64,000 nucleotides of DNA, from the NCBI RefSeq assembly GCF_023283925.1, contig NZ_JAKIKX010000007.1, positions 124,001 to 188,000 on the forward strand. The letters run 5' to 3'. The notes under the pieces were generated by a model, which did no database searches, was not told the DNA's origin, and saw nothing but the letters and a program-made list of their open reading frames with translations. The stretch's first letter is position 1; every line of letters begins with the position of its first letter. This stretch comes from Shewanella marisflavi (lineage in GTDB: Bacteria > Pseudomonadota > Gammaproteobacteria > Enterobacterales > Shewanellaceae). This document shows positions 29,936-38,004 of this stretch, piece by piece. A program made the position numbers and the translations under genes.

Positions 29936-32560
29936 TTAAGCTATTAGTGCTAGATCTAATGATTCTATCGCTAATAGAATAGTATTAACTGAATTTCTAT
30001 CAAATTCCGCTCTGTCTATTTCTTCGTGAGTACCTTTATTCAAATATCGCCATTCTCGAGAGTCGCCATTAACACCTAATAATTGTGTTAGAGGTAATAG
30101 GATATTTTGTTTGTTTGGATCAGCAAAGTCACCTTTATTGATTTTGGTTTTAAGTTGCTCGGTTAATTGACGTAACTCAATAGGTGCGTTAGCTGCGCGA
30201 AGTTTGATACTTAAATTTCCGTCACCGTACCTGCTCACATATCGCCAGACTTTATTCTTAGTTAACGACTCTAACGCTTGACGTGATTTACCTAGTGCAA
30301 ATCGTAATTCATTTTTGCGAAAATGCTCTAGTGCGCCTTCAACATAATTTCTCGGAGCACAGTTGAAATCAACTTGAATATGGGGTTCATCAGTACGAGG
30401 CAAAAACGCCAGTCGCTGGCTACTTTTAGCTTGCTCTGCCGACAATAAGTTTTGAATATCCTTAAAGAACTCTTCTCCGTGGCAGGTGAGGATAATTTGT
30501 TTACCATCAAAGTAATTATCTTCAAAAAGTGTACGCCGGATAGACTCGCGATGATCATCATCAATTGCATTAACAGGATCGTCAAAAATAAGAAGAGGAC
30601 AGCCTTCCTTGATGTTTTTTGCCAATAGTATCGCCAAGCCAACACAGCGAATGTGACCTTCACTTAATACGTGAAGCGCATCGAAATATTTATTAGGCTC
30701 GTTTTGATAAGACATCTTCAGTTTTTGATTTTGCTCTAATGGTAATTGAATAGATGCCATTAGCTCTGTCGGTGCATCGTTTCGGTTAAATGCGTTATAA
30801 AGCTGTACTACCATATCACCCAAATTTTCAACTAATTGTGCTGGTAGTTTTTTCCGATACTCATTTAGCAGAGTTACAAACTGTTGGTAAGAATTTTTGA
30901 TTTCGATATTTTGTGCAACAATTGGTTCTTCTTTTTTTACTTCATAAATAAGCTCTTTGTTAGCTTCATCAAATTCATTTATGAGCTTTTGAGCACCTTC
31001 AATTGCTTTGATAGCTGCACCTTTCGTTGCTGCTATCTTCTGTGCATCTTTAAGGAAACCTTTTAATCGGTTTAGCTCCTCTTGCAGAGAGTCTTTATTT
31101 TTTTGAATATTAACAATCTCAACATCTTGCTTCTCTAGGCAACTGACTTGTGTGTCAATATGCAGTATGGCTGTTGTGTTATCGTCTAAATTACCATGTA
31201 AACTTTCCCACCACGCCAGATTTAATCGTGACATATCCAATAACTTAAATGGCGTTAGCTTGTTGTCTCTTGGATAAAAATTTAAGCAAGTTAATACTAT
31301 TTGATAAAGCTCAAGAAGCTTTTGCTGCACCATTTTATCAAGCTGCGCTATAGTCCTTTGCAACTCAGCTAAATGCTGAAGTTTAGCGAGTTCATCTTTT
31401 GCATAGCTGTAAGGGTCAATGGTTACTTTTGTTAATGGTGTTAAGCAAGCAGGGCATTTATCAGGACTAATTGGCTGCACTTGTTTAACTGCTTCAAATA
31501 AATTTTGGAAGGATACTTGTTGGCTAGCCTCTGCTAATTCACTGCTTTTCTGCTTATATTCATTTATACTTTTTATCAGTGTTTGTTTTACAGTTTTTAG
31601 ATGTGCAGATGTCAGGTGACTTTTCTGTGGAATCGGTTTTTGCAGTTCAGCTTCGAGTATAGGTACTCTTCCCGGTTTATTTTCAGTACCTTCAAGTTCG
31701 AACTGCATTTTGTGTAAGTTAAAACCTTCTTTATAGCGAGATGCTAAGGCTGTTTCATCATTTATTGCTTGCTCAACAATACTTTGATTGAGCTTTATCT
31801 GCTGAATAGCTCCTTGAAGTTGCTGCCGTTTTTGAGTAAGTAGCTTAGCTTTCACACCTTCTATATCAATATACCTTTCATCGATTTCAAGTGAGAAATT
31901 TTTAACAAACTCATTAAATGCATCTAGACCAAATAATGTTGATATGAGCTCCGATTGTTTAGCTGGAGCTTGTGCCGCAATACGCGAAAAGCTGTCTATT
32001 CGATTTTTCTCAACAAAGCAAAACCGGTAAAGCGCATCATTAGGTTTGATGTGTATATCATTGCCATCGGAATCTGTGCCTAATAATTTAGGGGGTGTAA
32101 ATTTATTTGTATGTGCATTTCTCAGGTAAGCTCCAACATTTTTAAAGCGCTTACTATCAGCTTCTGCTACAGATCCTAATAGCCCATATTCTAGGGCTTC
32201 ACAGAAACTTGATTTACCAGTTCCATTTGGCCCAAAGATTAGAACTAAATGGCTCTTCAGATCGAATACCTCTTTGCGACTAAAACCTCTAAACGAATCG
32301 ACAGACAATTCTTTTAGTTGAGTAAAAGATGCTACATCAGATGTGACATCTTTTAGATCTGTAGGGATATCTGCACTTAAACTAGCCCATTCTAGTGAAG
32401 CAATCTTAGCGATATGCTTCACTCTTTGTCCTTGATGGGTTCCTAGAGGAGCTAATTTATCTAGGTGTTTTAACACCAAATTTGCAAATTTATGAACAGG
32501 TTTAGTGGATGGAGATAATAATAAAGTTTGGAGAAAGCGCTGAAATTCAGATTGGATCAT
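29936..32560 (-). CDS. SMC/RecF-like ATPase with zinc-hook motif and C-terminal HEPN-like RX6H
   Basis: An 874-residue predicted cytoplasmic protein. After an 85-residue N-terminal region, the ABC-type ATPase starts: Walker A GPNGTGKS at 110-117. Long helical/coiled regions flank CPAC at about 369-372, a candidate zinc hook. The second ATPase half carries the signature LSEGHIRCVGLAILLA, Walker B LLIFDDPVNAIDDD near 660 and switch TCHGEEF. The last 130 residues are helical and contain RYLNKGTH (Arg 838, His 845), an RX6H motif like HEPN RNases. The layout recalls RloC-type anticodon nucleases, but the family was not recognised. The gene is much more AT-rich than its neighbours, suggesting horizontal transfer. 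GGGAAG precedes the ATG. Confidence 0.75.
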   Translation of the reverse strand: MIQSEFQRFLQTLLLSPSTKPVHKFANLVLKHLDKLAPLGTHQGQRVKHIAKIASLEWASLSADIPTDLKDVTSDVASFTQLKELSVDSFRGFSRKEVFDLKSHLVLIFGPNGTGKSSFCEALEYGLLGSVAEADSKRFKNVGAYLRNAHTNKFTPPKLLGTDSDGNDIHIKPNDALYRFCFVEKNRIDSFSRIAAQAPAKQSELISTLFGLDAFNEFVKNFSLEIDERYIDIEGVKAKLLTQKRQQLQGAIQQIKLNQSIVEQAINDETALASRYKEGFNLHKMQFELEGTENKPGRVPILEAELQKPIPQKSHLTSAHLKTVKQTLIKSINEYKQKSSELAEASQQVSFQNLFEAVKQVQPISPDKCPACLTPLTKVTIDPYSYAKDELAKLQHLAELQRTIAQLDKMVQQKLLELYQIVLTCLNFYPRDNKLTPFKLLDMSRLNLAWWESLHGNLDDNTTAILHIDTQVSCLEKQDVEIVNIQKNKDSLQEELNRLKGFLKDAQKIAATKGAAIKAIEGAQKLINEFDEANKELIYEVKKEEPIVAQNIEIKNSYQQFVTLLNEYRKKLPAQLVENLGDMVVQLYNAFNRNDAPTELMASIQLPLEQNQKLKMSYQNEPNKYFDALHVLSEGHIRCVGLAILLAKNIKEGCPLLIFDDPVNAIDDDHRESIRRTLFEDNYFDGKQIILTCHGEEFFKDIQNLLSAEQAKSSQRLAFLPRTDEPHIQVDFNCAPRNYVEGALEHFRKNELRFALGKSRQALESLTKNKVWRYVSRYGDGNLSIKLRAANAPIELRQLTEQLKTKINKGDFADPNKQNILLPLTQLLGVNGDSREWRYLNKGTHEEIDRAEFDRNSVNTILLAIESLDLALIA

Positions 32561-32721
32561 ATCTTCCCTTATATTAATTTACATTTTAATAGTAATAAGT
32601 AGAGTTGTGTCCGTATTCACCTTTACTGCTAGTCAACCAATTCAGTTTCAAAAACAAATTCTTGGTAATGTAACGTGTAGTTTTCTTGTCTTTTTACACT
32701 CGCACTTTCTTTGTGCTGAGC

Positions 32722-33519
32722 TTATTTCCCACTCTTCTTGGCTCGTTTGCATTCTCTGATCCACATAACTGAACCGTTGGTTTTTCGCATCTCGAATAGG
32801 TCTATGGCGGCGAAGAGATCGCTGAGTTTCTTAAAGCCATAGTTTCTTTGGTCGAATGAGCTGTGGTTCGAAATGTGAGAGCCTATGGGGCCAAGTTGTG
32901 CCCAACCATCGTCCTCTTCGGTTGCCTCAATTGCCTGTCGCAGCAGGTGAATTAATTTGGCATCACCCTTAAGGTTTTGTTTGCGTGGAACACTGGCTTT
33001 TGTGGCTGGGGTGACGGTTTTAGCTTCTTTCTCTGTTGTCGGCTCTATTGCTTTCTCGACTTGCTGTTCCACTTCGGTTTCGATTTCGGGTTCTGCGTCC
33101 AGGTAGAGGAAGCGGGAGCAGCTGTTAACGAATGCGGTGGGGGCTTTGCGTTCGCCAAAGCCGAATACCTTTTTGCCGTCTGAGAGCACTCTTGTGACCA
33201 AGGGGGTGAAGTCGCAGTCTGAGGAGATGAGGCACATGATATCTATGTCTTTGGTGTATAAGATGTCCATGGCATCGATCACCAATGCGATATCTGTGGC
33301 GTTCTTTCCTTTGGTCAGGTCGAACTGCTGAATAGGTTGAATGGCATATTCGTGGAGAATGTCTTCCCTGTGCTTCAGGCCTGGGCTTTTCCAGTTGCCG
33401 TAGGCCTTGCGAATACTCACCACGCCATGTTTGGCTAGCTCAGCCAGTACCACGTCAAACTTTCTTGCCGGTGCATTATCTGCGTCGATAAACACCGCTA
33501 TTTTTGCTACGTCTTGCAT
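32722..33519 (-). CDS. NYN domain (PIN-like) protein with C-terminal LOTUS/OST-HTH domain
   Basis: A 265-residue protein. The NYN domain (about 5-145) shows the acidic metal-binding residues of PIN-like RNases: FIDADNAPA, KGKNATDIALVIDAMDIL and CLISSDCDFTPLV. A charged, poorly ordered linker (150-190) leads to a LOTUS/OST-HTH domain (about 195-262: LIHLLRQAIEA, FDQRNYGFKKLSDLFAAIDLF). LOTUS domains bind RNA or proteins, so the pair suggests an RNA-processing role. An AAAGGA ribosome site precedes the ATG. GC content is close to the chromosome average, unlike the ATPase gene downstream of it. Confidence 0.85.
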   Translation of the reverse strand: MQDVAKIAVFIDADNAPARKFDVVLAELAKHGVVSIRKAYGNWKSPGLKHREDILHEYAIQPIQQFDLTKGKNATDIALVIDAMDILYTKDIDIMCLISSDCDFTPLVTRVLSDGKKVFGFGERKAPTAFVNSCSRFLYLDAEPEIETEVEQQVEKAIEPTTEKEAKTVTPATKASVPRKQNLKGDAKLIHLLRQAIEATEEDDGWAQLGPIGSHISNHSSFDQRNYGFKKLSDLFAAIDLFEMRKTNGSVMWIRECKRAKKSGK

Positions 33520-33564
33520 TTAAACCATTCCTTTGAAAATGCATCTCTGAGACTTGTTGATTAG

Positions 33565-33870
33565 ATGCAGGTAGCCTTACATGAAGGGTACGGGATTAAG
33601 ATTGCCCCAACCCCCGCTCGAAGGAGATTTCCGCTTCGTCGCGGGTCGCAAGGGATTGATAAGGCGATTGCTCGTAGAGCGTTTATGAGCGCGAACCATG
33701 GATGGTGAGCTGGCTCTTTTGCATGGACGCAATTTCCTGTCGAAACGGCCCCTTTCCACCGGTGTGGTGTGGAACACCACGACCTTAGCCAAGCGCAGCT
33801 TGGCATCTTAAATCCAAAGCGTTGGCACTGTCGAAAGCGATAGCTACCGCAGAGAATCCTAGCTATCCCA
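33565..33870. other. Structured non-coding region, possible dispersed element
   Basis: No convincing gene: overlapping frames of 70-80 codons have no ribosome site and Cys/Trp/Arg-rich, unprotein-like translations. The DNA carries several perfect hairpins: GTGGTGT-GGA-ACACCAC near 33764-33780, CCAAGC-GCA-GCTTGG near 33789-33803 and GATAGCTA..TAGCTATC at 33839-33867. It may be a repeat element or a structured RNA; strand unknown. Confidence 0.4.
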
Positions 33871-33913
33871 GAGCGATAAAAGATCAGATTAATCTAATAA
33901 AAACATAAAGCTA

Positions 33914-34090
33914 TCAAGCTGCCGCAGATAAAACCTTATCCAAGGTCACAAACTGTGCAGTTTGCTTAATGTGCTTTGCTATTGCGTTAAAGTTGGCTGA
34001 GTCAGAGCCAGAGAGGGGAGTTTGAGGTGAGGTGTGAAAAGCTGTCCTTGCCTTATGCAGCTCTTTTAAGAGCGGCGCCATCCCTGACAT
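33914..34090 (-). CDS. Short hypothetical protein, 58 residues
   Basis: A short frame with a protein-like composition (ELHKARTAFHTSPQTP, then an amphipathic FNAIAKHIKQTAQFVTLDKVL ending in SAAA). It could start at 34090 (MSG) or 34081 (MAP); the second has CAGGG right before it, and neither has an ideal ribosome site. It may be a small gene or the preserved end of a decayed one. No family recognised. Confidence 0.45.
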   Translation of the reverse strand: MSGMAPLLKELHKARTAFHTSPQTPLSGSDSANFNAIAKHIKQTAQFVTLDKVLSAAA

Positions 34091-34260
34091 TCATTCGCGT
34101 ACTTTAGTGAGCGCTTAAATCTTGTTTTATCAACAAAAACTTAACTTATCCTACAATATCGCCGCCGCGTAAGGCAATAGTGGGTAAAGCACCGTTTCGG
34201 AAGAGTTGGGAGCCGTTAGAGTTGTGTCGATGGTGATTTGCGGTGTAAGAGACTCTGATA

Positions 34261-34426
34261 GTGTAACAAGTGACACTTTTGGCCCATTTGCTAACTTGAA
34301 TAGATAGAAGGTGTATGATGTTACACTTTTTGCTCCATTGGTCTTGTTAATACTTAAAAAGTGTATGTTGCTACACTTTTATGTTGAATCATCCCTTTAT
34401 CGTGGCTAAAGTGTAGCAAAGTACAC
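34261..34426. promoter_or_regulatory. Four palindromic operators at exact 50-bp spacing upstream of the HipB-like gene
   Basis: Four 16-base copies of GTGTA-N6-TACAC type begin at 34261 (GTGTAACAAGTGACAC), 34311 (GTGTATGATGTTACAC), 34361 (GTGTATGTTGCTACAC) and 34411 (GTGTAGCAAAGTACAC). The last two extend to AAAGTGTA..TACACTTT. Start-to-start distance is 50 bases in every case. The last one ends 14 bases before the start codon of the HTH gene, so autoregulation is likely. E. coli HipB also binds four palindromes upstream of hipBA, with a different sequence and spacing. Confidence 0.85.
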
Positions 34427-34440
34427 TTTATGATGATCTT

Positions 34441-34677
34441 ATGAGCTCCTCGTTAAACCAAGATTCGTTGGGATTACTGATTAAAACCCGCAGGAAGGAA
34501 GCGGCGCTGACTCAAGAGGTGGCGGCAATGTTGTGCGGTGTCACTAAGAAAACCTTGATTCGTGTCGAGAAGGGGGAAGATGTCTACATCTCTACCCTAT
34601 TCAAGATACTCGATGGTCTGGGGATTCGGCTCTCTGTTGAATCAAAGTCGGATGCCGGCTCAAGTGAGTGGTACTAG
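34441..34677 (+). CDS. HipB-like XRE family HTH repressor, no HipA next to it
   Basis: A 78-residue DNA-binding protein. The helix-turn-helix covers about 10-64 ([49 protein letters not shown]). The [14 protein letters not shown] segment and the SSEWY ending with a near-terminal Trp resemble HipB antitoxins. There is no strong ribosome site. Four evenly spaced palindromes lie directly upstream. The usual toxin kinase HipA is missing; only a 46-codon frame follows. It may be an orphan antitoxin or a stand-alone repressor. Confidence 0.8.
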   Translation: MSSSLNQDSLGLLIKTRRKEAALTQEVAAMLCGVTKKTLIRVEKGEDVYISTLFKILDGLGIRLSVESKSDAGSSEWY

Positions 34678-34679
34678 CT

Positions 34680-34820
34680 ATGGCCGAATCACCAATCCTT
34701 GTGTTAGATATGCTTCTCTGGTTGCAGACTCTGGGGGTGAGAACTCCACTAGATCAAACTCTATCAGGTAGTTCTTTAAGCACGTCAATGGCTACATTCG
34801 AACGACAATATCAAGCGTAA
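34680..34820 (+). CDS. Possible 46-residue protein following the HipB-like gene
   Basis: An ATG two bases after the stop of the HTH gene opens a 46-codon frame (begins MAESPILVLDMLLWLQ, ends TFERQYQA). The tight spacing is what a co-translated toxin or partner would show, but the sequence matches no toxin recognised here and is not a HipA N-terminus by eye. It could be chance or a remnant. Confidence 0.3.
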   Translation: MAESPILVLDMLLWLQTLGVRTPLDQTLSGSSLSTSMATFERQYQA

Positions 34821-34962
34821 CCTAGCCTAGGTAGCCTGTTCTTTTTCTCACCCGTATTCAACTTGTGATCTTAAAAACTTGCAACTATCTTAAATATTGC
34901 TTGGTTAAATTTTATGCAATCAAGGTGTGTATTGCATACTTGTTTAAAGTAAGGATCACACA

Positions 34963-35304
34963 ATGAAAAAGCTCAGTTTTATCCTGATTACCATGGTACT
35001 TGCCGCCTGCGCATCGTCTCCAGAGCCTGTAACTTGGAAAGGTATGTCAGAACGAGATATTGTTGCTTGGAAAGACATAGGCTTTAATGCTGAACAGGCA
35101 CAAGCTTGGCGACAAAACGGATTCACTCCCGAGCAGTCTAACACTTGGTCTAAAGCCGGATTCGATCTCAATAGTGCAATTGCATGGAGTAAGCAGTCTT
35201 TTAATGCAGAAGAAGCAAGTAACTGGAAATCAGGTGGTTTCGACTTAGAAACCGCGATTAAGAGTCGAGAACAAGGCCTGACACCGCTCAAAAAAGAGAT
35301 GTGA
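34963..35304 (+). CDS. Lipoprotein built of 13-residue W..xGF helical repeats
   Basis: A 113-residue lipoprotein: lipobox VLAAC (Cys 16). From about residue 36 the chain is six back-to-back 13-residue units: AWKDIGFNAEQAQ, AWRQNGFTPEQSN, TWSKAGFDLNSAI, AWSKQSFNAEEAS, NWKSGGFDLETAI, KSREQGLTPLKKE. Consensus xWxxxGFxxExAx, likely a short helical solenoid. Predicted outer-membrane anchored in the periplasm. No second gene is in operon; a terminator lies 70 bases on. Function unknown. Confidence 0.8.
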   Translation: MKKLSFILITMVLAACASSPEPVTWKGMSERDIVAWKDIGFNAEQAQAWRQNGFTPEQSNTWSKAGFDLNSAIAWSKQSFNAEEASNWKSGGFDLETAIKSREQGLTPLKKEM

Positions 35305-35373
35305 ATCAGTCTAAGATAACTTGTTTCTCACATAACATGCTGAATCAGTAAGTTTTAATAAGGTAACTTTCGG

Positions 35374-35405
35374 GAGGGCAAATACGGCAGTATTTGCCCT
35401 CGTCA
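35374..35405 (+). terminator. Terminator after the 13-residue-repeat lipoprotein
   Basis: GAGGGCAAATAC-GGCA-GTATTTGCCCTC stem followed by a T-rich run. Confidence 0.75.
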
Positions 35406-35604
35406 TTTTCTTGCGCGTTTATCCAATAGATGGGGCAGTTATTACCTTACGAATGAGAAGTGGGGGCTTAGTCAGGCTCCTTAAATCAAGTCGCTTTAAC
35501 CACGTGCTATAGCGCACATACTGAGGACACCTTGGTGGTATCCTCGACTCTGTCGGTAGTATGCTCGGCGATGTCCATTAGGCATTTATAGTAAAGGTAC
35601 GTAA

Positions 35605-36783
35605 ATGAACGAGGTATTACTACAGATAAAGGCGCTCACCAATGGTGACCCTTTGTTGACGGCTGTAATTGTTGGAGTATTAACGTTCGCGTTAATTGGA
35701 CTCACAGGCTACATACTAAAAGATATCTTCACTAAGGTGTTTAGTTGGCTCGGTAGCCTGCTGTTTATACGGCTGACAATCGATGACAGCCATAATGCGC
35801 GCACAGAGGTATTCAATAAACTGTCCTTTTTGATCAGTAATACTACCATTCCGCTTTTTTCACGCTCTATCTCTGAGGCCGTTTACTTTGACTACAGTGT
35901 GAATTACGACGGCCGTATCAGTGTTAAGTCTATCGGCTATGGTATGCACCTGTTTAAATACCAAGGCTGCTACATGTTGGCGACTCGCGCTAAGGTCGCT
36001 AGCACTATGGCATACGACACCATTACTGTTATCGCACCATGGTGGGCAAAAGATAAGCTACATAGTCTTTTAGAAGATACGCGTGGAGACATATCGACTG
36101 CGCCAAAAGTGAGTATTTTTGAGGAAACCGAATGGTGCCGCTATGGCACACTGAAATCAGAGGGTTTCAGTGAATTAGTGCTAGATGCTGGGTTCAAGCA
36201 GGAGTTCATGGGGGAAGTTGATAACTTCGCCAGTAGCGGTAAAGGGGTTGCAAGTAAGCTCACCATATTGTTACACGGAAAAACGGGGACGGGTAAGACG
36301 GGTATCGCCAGAGCCTTGGCCGTTGAGTATTGCCGCGATCTATACATATTGAACCTATCGACTGTCAATGATGCCACGATTCATAAGGCCATCAGAAAGG
36401 TACCGCCCGGATCTATGCTGTTGATAGAAGACTGTGACTGTGTAAAAGCGACGGTATCACGCGCTGCTGAAAGTAATGTCGATAATCCACCATTAACCTT
36501 AGGCGGCGTGCTAAACGCCTTAGATGGAGTCATTCCACTGGATGATTGCCTGGTCGTCATGACCACTAACCATGTTGAGAATCTCGACCCCGCGCTGATA
36601 CGTAAAGGTCGTGTCGATGTCAGCATTGAAGTCCCGCTTATCAGTGCAAAACAAGTCAACGAAGACTACTTTGAGCGTTATGGCGCAGTACTTAACAGAA
36701 CTGAGCCAATGCTAGGGTGTGAGGTTTATGAACTGCATCGTCGAGCAAACTTAAGATACAGTGTGTGTTGCAAGCCTTTGTAA
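35605..36783 (+). CDS. Membrane-anchored BCS1-like AAA ATPase
   Basis: A 392-residue protein. One N-terminal transmembrane helix (about 18-38) precedes a BCS1-specific-like middle domain (about 60-200) and a single AAA module: Walker A HGKTGTGKT near 225, Walker B MLLIEDCD, sensor 1 MTTNH and arginine finger IRKGRVD. Mitochondrial BCS1 translocates folded Rieske protein; the role of bacterial relatives is mostly unknown, and some lie in defence loci. No Rieske gene is nearby. The C-terminus is short and ends in CCKPL, so slight truncation is possible. AAAGG ribosome site. Confidence 0.8.
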   Translation: MNEVLLQIKALTNGDPLLTAVIVGVLTFALIGLTGYILKDIFTKVFSWLGSLLFIRLTIDDSHNARTEVFNKLSFLISNTTIPLFSRSISEAVYFDYSVNYDGRISVKSIGYGMHLFKYQGCYMLATRAKVASTMAYDTITVIAPWWAKDKLHSLLEDTRGDISTAPKVSIFEETEWCRYGTLKSEGFSELVLDAGFKQEFMGEVDNFASSGKGVASKLTILLHGKTGTGKTGIARALAVEYCRDLYILNLSTVNDATIHKAIRKVPPGSMLLIEDCDCVKATVSRAAESNVDNPPLTLGGVLNALDGVIPLDDCLVVMTTNHVENLDPALIRKGRVDVSIEVPLISAKQVNEDYFERYGAVLNRTEPMLGCEVYELHRRANLRYSVCCKPL

Positions 36784-37308
36784 CCGCTTCCTCTTAAATA
36801 GACTCATTGAGTGGTCAGCTCATGTTGGCCACGCCTTTCACAAATTAAGTACTTATTAGGGGCTGAGTAGGTTTTCCTCAGACCCTTCGGCTGTATCAGT
36901 GGGCTCATAATAAATAGGCTCATAATAAGTGGGGTCATCATCAGCGGAGCCAGAGTAAGCGGGATCAGAGAAGGCTTTATGTACTTGCCTTACAGGGCCG
37001 ACCCATTTTCAGTAAATATGCCGATTATCGCCAGGCACAGATAAACGAATCGCCACTGATTTCCTTTTCTCTCTTTTTACTCATCTGTCAGTAAGGTTGA
37101 CCGGGTAAATCGTACTTTTTTGTACCACTCCCTTTGATTGACCAGGCCAAGCACTACAAAACACCAAGCGTTACAGTTAAGCACTTTGTAGCATGTTGGC
37201 GCTTAAATCATATGGATTGATTTAACTGTTTTTAAGATTTGTCTCAGCTTATTGGGTTAGCATGATGACTATATCGTGTTTGGAACAGTCATTAAGGGAG
37301 TGAGCATC
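36784..37308. other. Non-coding stretch after the BCS1-like gene
   Basis: About 520 bases with no credible gene. It holds short direct repeats (GGCTCATAATAA twice near 36904-36930) and an AT-rich segment before 37309 that should contain the next promoter. Nothing else stood out. Confidence 0.4.
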
Positions 37309-37713
37309 ATGGATAATCAGCAATTAAACGGCGTTAAGCGAGGGCCTTGGGTAGCCATTGGCGTAAGCTTGGCAGTCGTAGCGCTGATCGGTTTATTGCT
37401 GGCGATGATGCCAAAAGGGTTTAAGGCGACCCATGAAGAGATAGGTACAGGTAAGCCAGCTGTAGTGTTTGTTTACGATCCTAATCTGGCGGTGAGCCAT
37501 AGTCAGACCGAGCAGATGAACGAAGCGCGAGGTCACTTAGGCGACAATGTACTGTTTTTACTCGCTAGAGTCGGCACGCCAGAGGGCGATAATATGATCG
37601 CTAAGTATCGTGCTGGATCCGCCGAACTGCTGTTATTTGATGGCTCGGGTAAGCTGGTAAAACGTCAGTTTGCAGTGCAAGACGCCAATCAATTGATGCG
37701 CTGGGTGCGCTAA
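37309..37713 (+). CDS. Single-pass membrane protein with thioredoxin-like domain lacking CXXC
   Basis: A 134-residue protein: cytoplasmic N-terminus, one transmembrane helix (about 13-36), then a periplasmic domain (KPAVVFVYDPN, LFDGSGKLVKRQF, ANQLMRWV) whose strand pattern looks thioredoxin-like but has no cysteine. The ATG at 37309 has AAGGGAG nine bases upstream; an earlier in-frame start lacks a site. Function unknown; a redox role is unlikely without cysteines. Confidence 0.65.
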   Translation: MDNQQLNGVKRGPWVAIGVSLAVVALIGLLLAMMPKGFKATHEEIGTGKPAVVFVYDPNLAVSHSQTEQMNEARGHLGDNVLFLLARVGTPEGDNMIAKYRAGSAELLLFDGSGKLVKRQFAVQDANQLMRWVR

Positions 37714-37742
37714 TCTTCTGTTGAGGGAGTTAGCCATCTGTT

Positions 37743-37771
37743 GGGTGAGCGGGTTATTGTCGCGCTCACCC
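37743..37771 (+). terminator. Terminator after the thioredoxin-like membrane protein
   Basis: GGGTGAGC and GCTCACCC form a stem with a 13-base loop, followed by an A/T-rich but not pure T tail. Confidence 0.5.
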
Positions 37772-38004
37772 TATTAATATCTTAATCCGCTCGTTCAACC
37801 ACTTATCCTAAGCAGCTTTGCTGTGTCTCTGTTTCCCCGTTTACTGAACATTTGTTAATCGAAAAAGTCGTTGTTGAAACCCGCAGGGGTGTTAAAATGC
37901 CGCTCGGTTTGCCGTCGCTGTTGTTGCAATCGTCGTGAGTAACAGTTTTAAAAGCGCTTGTTTGCCTGATTACATCTTATTTTTTACTAATCACTAGAGT
38001 CTCT

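Noticed and set aside
30328..30663. 111-codon frame within the large ATPase gene
   Set aside because: It overlaps the Walker B region of the real frame, which is intact over its whole length.
33561..33806. 81- and 71-codon minus-strand frames
   Set aside because: Two overlapping frames, Cys/Trp/Arg-rich, no ribosome site, in hairpin-rich DNA.
34091..34260. Possible fifth operator copy before 34261
   Set aside because: No GTGTA-N6-TACAC match at the expected 34211 position; a lone GTGTA near 34253 is out of register.
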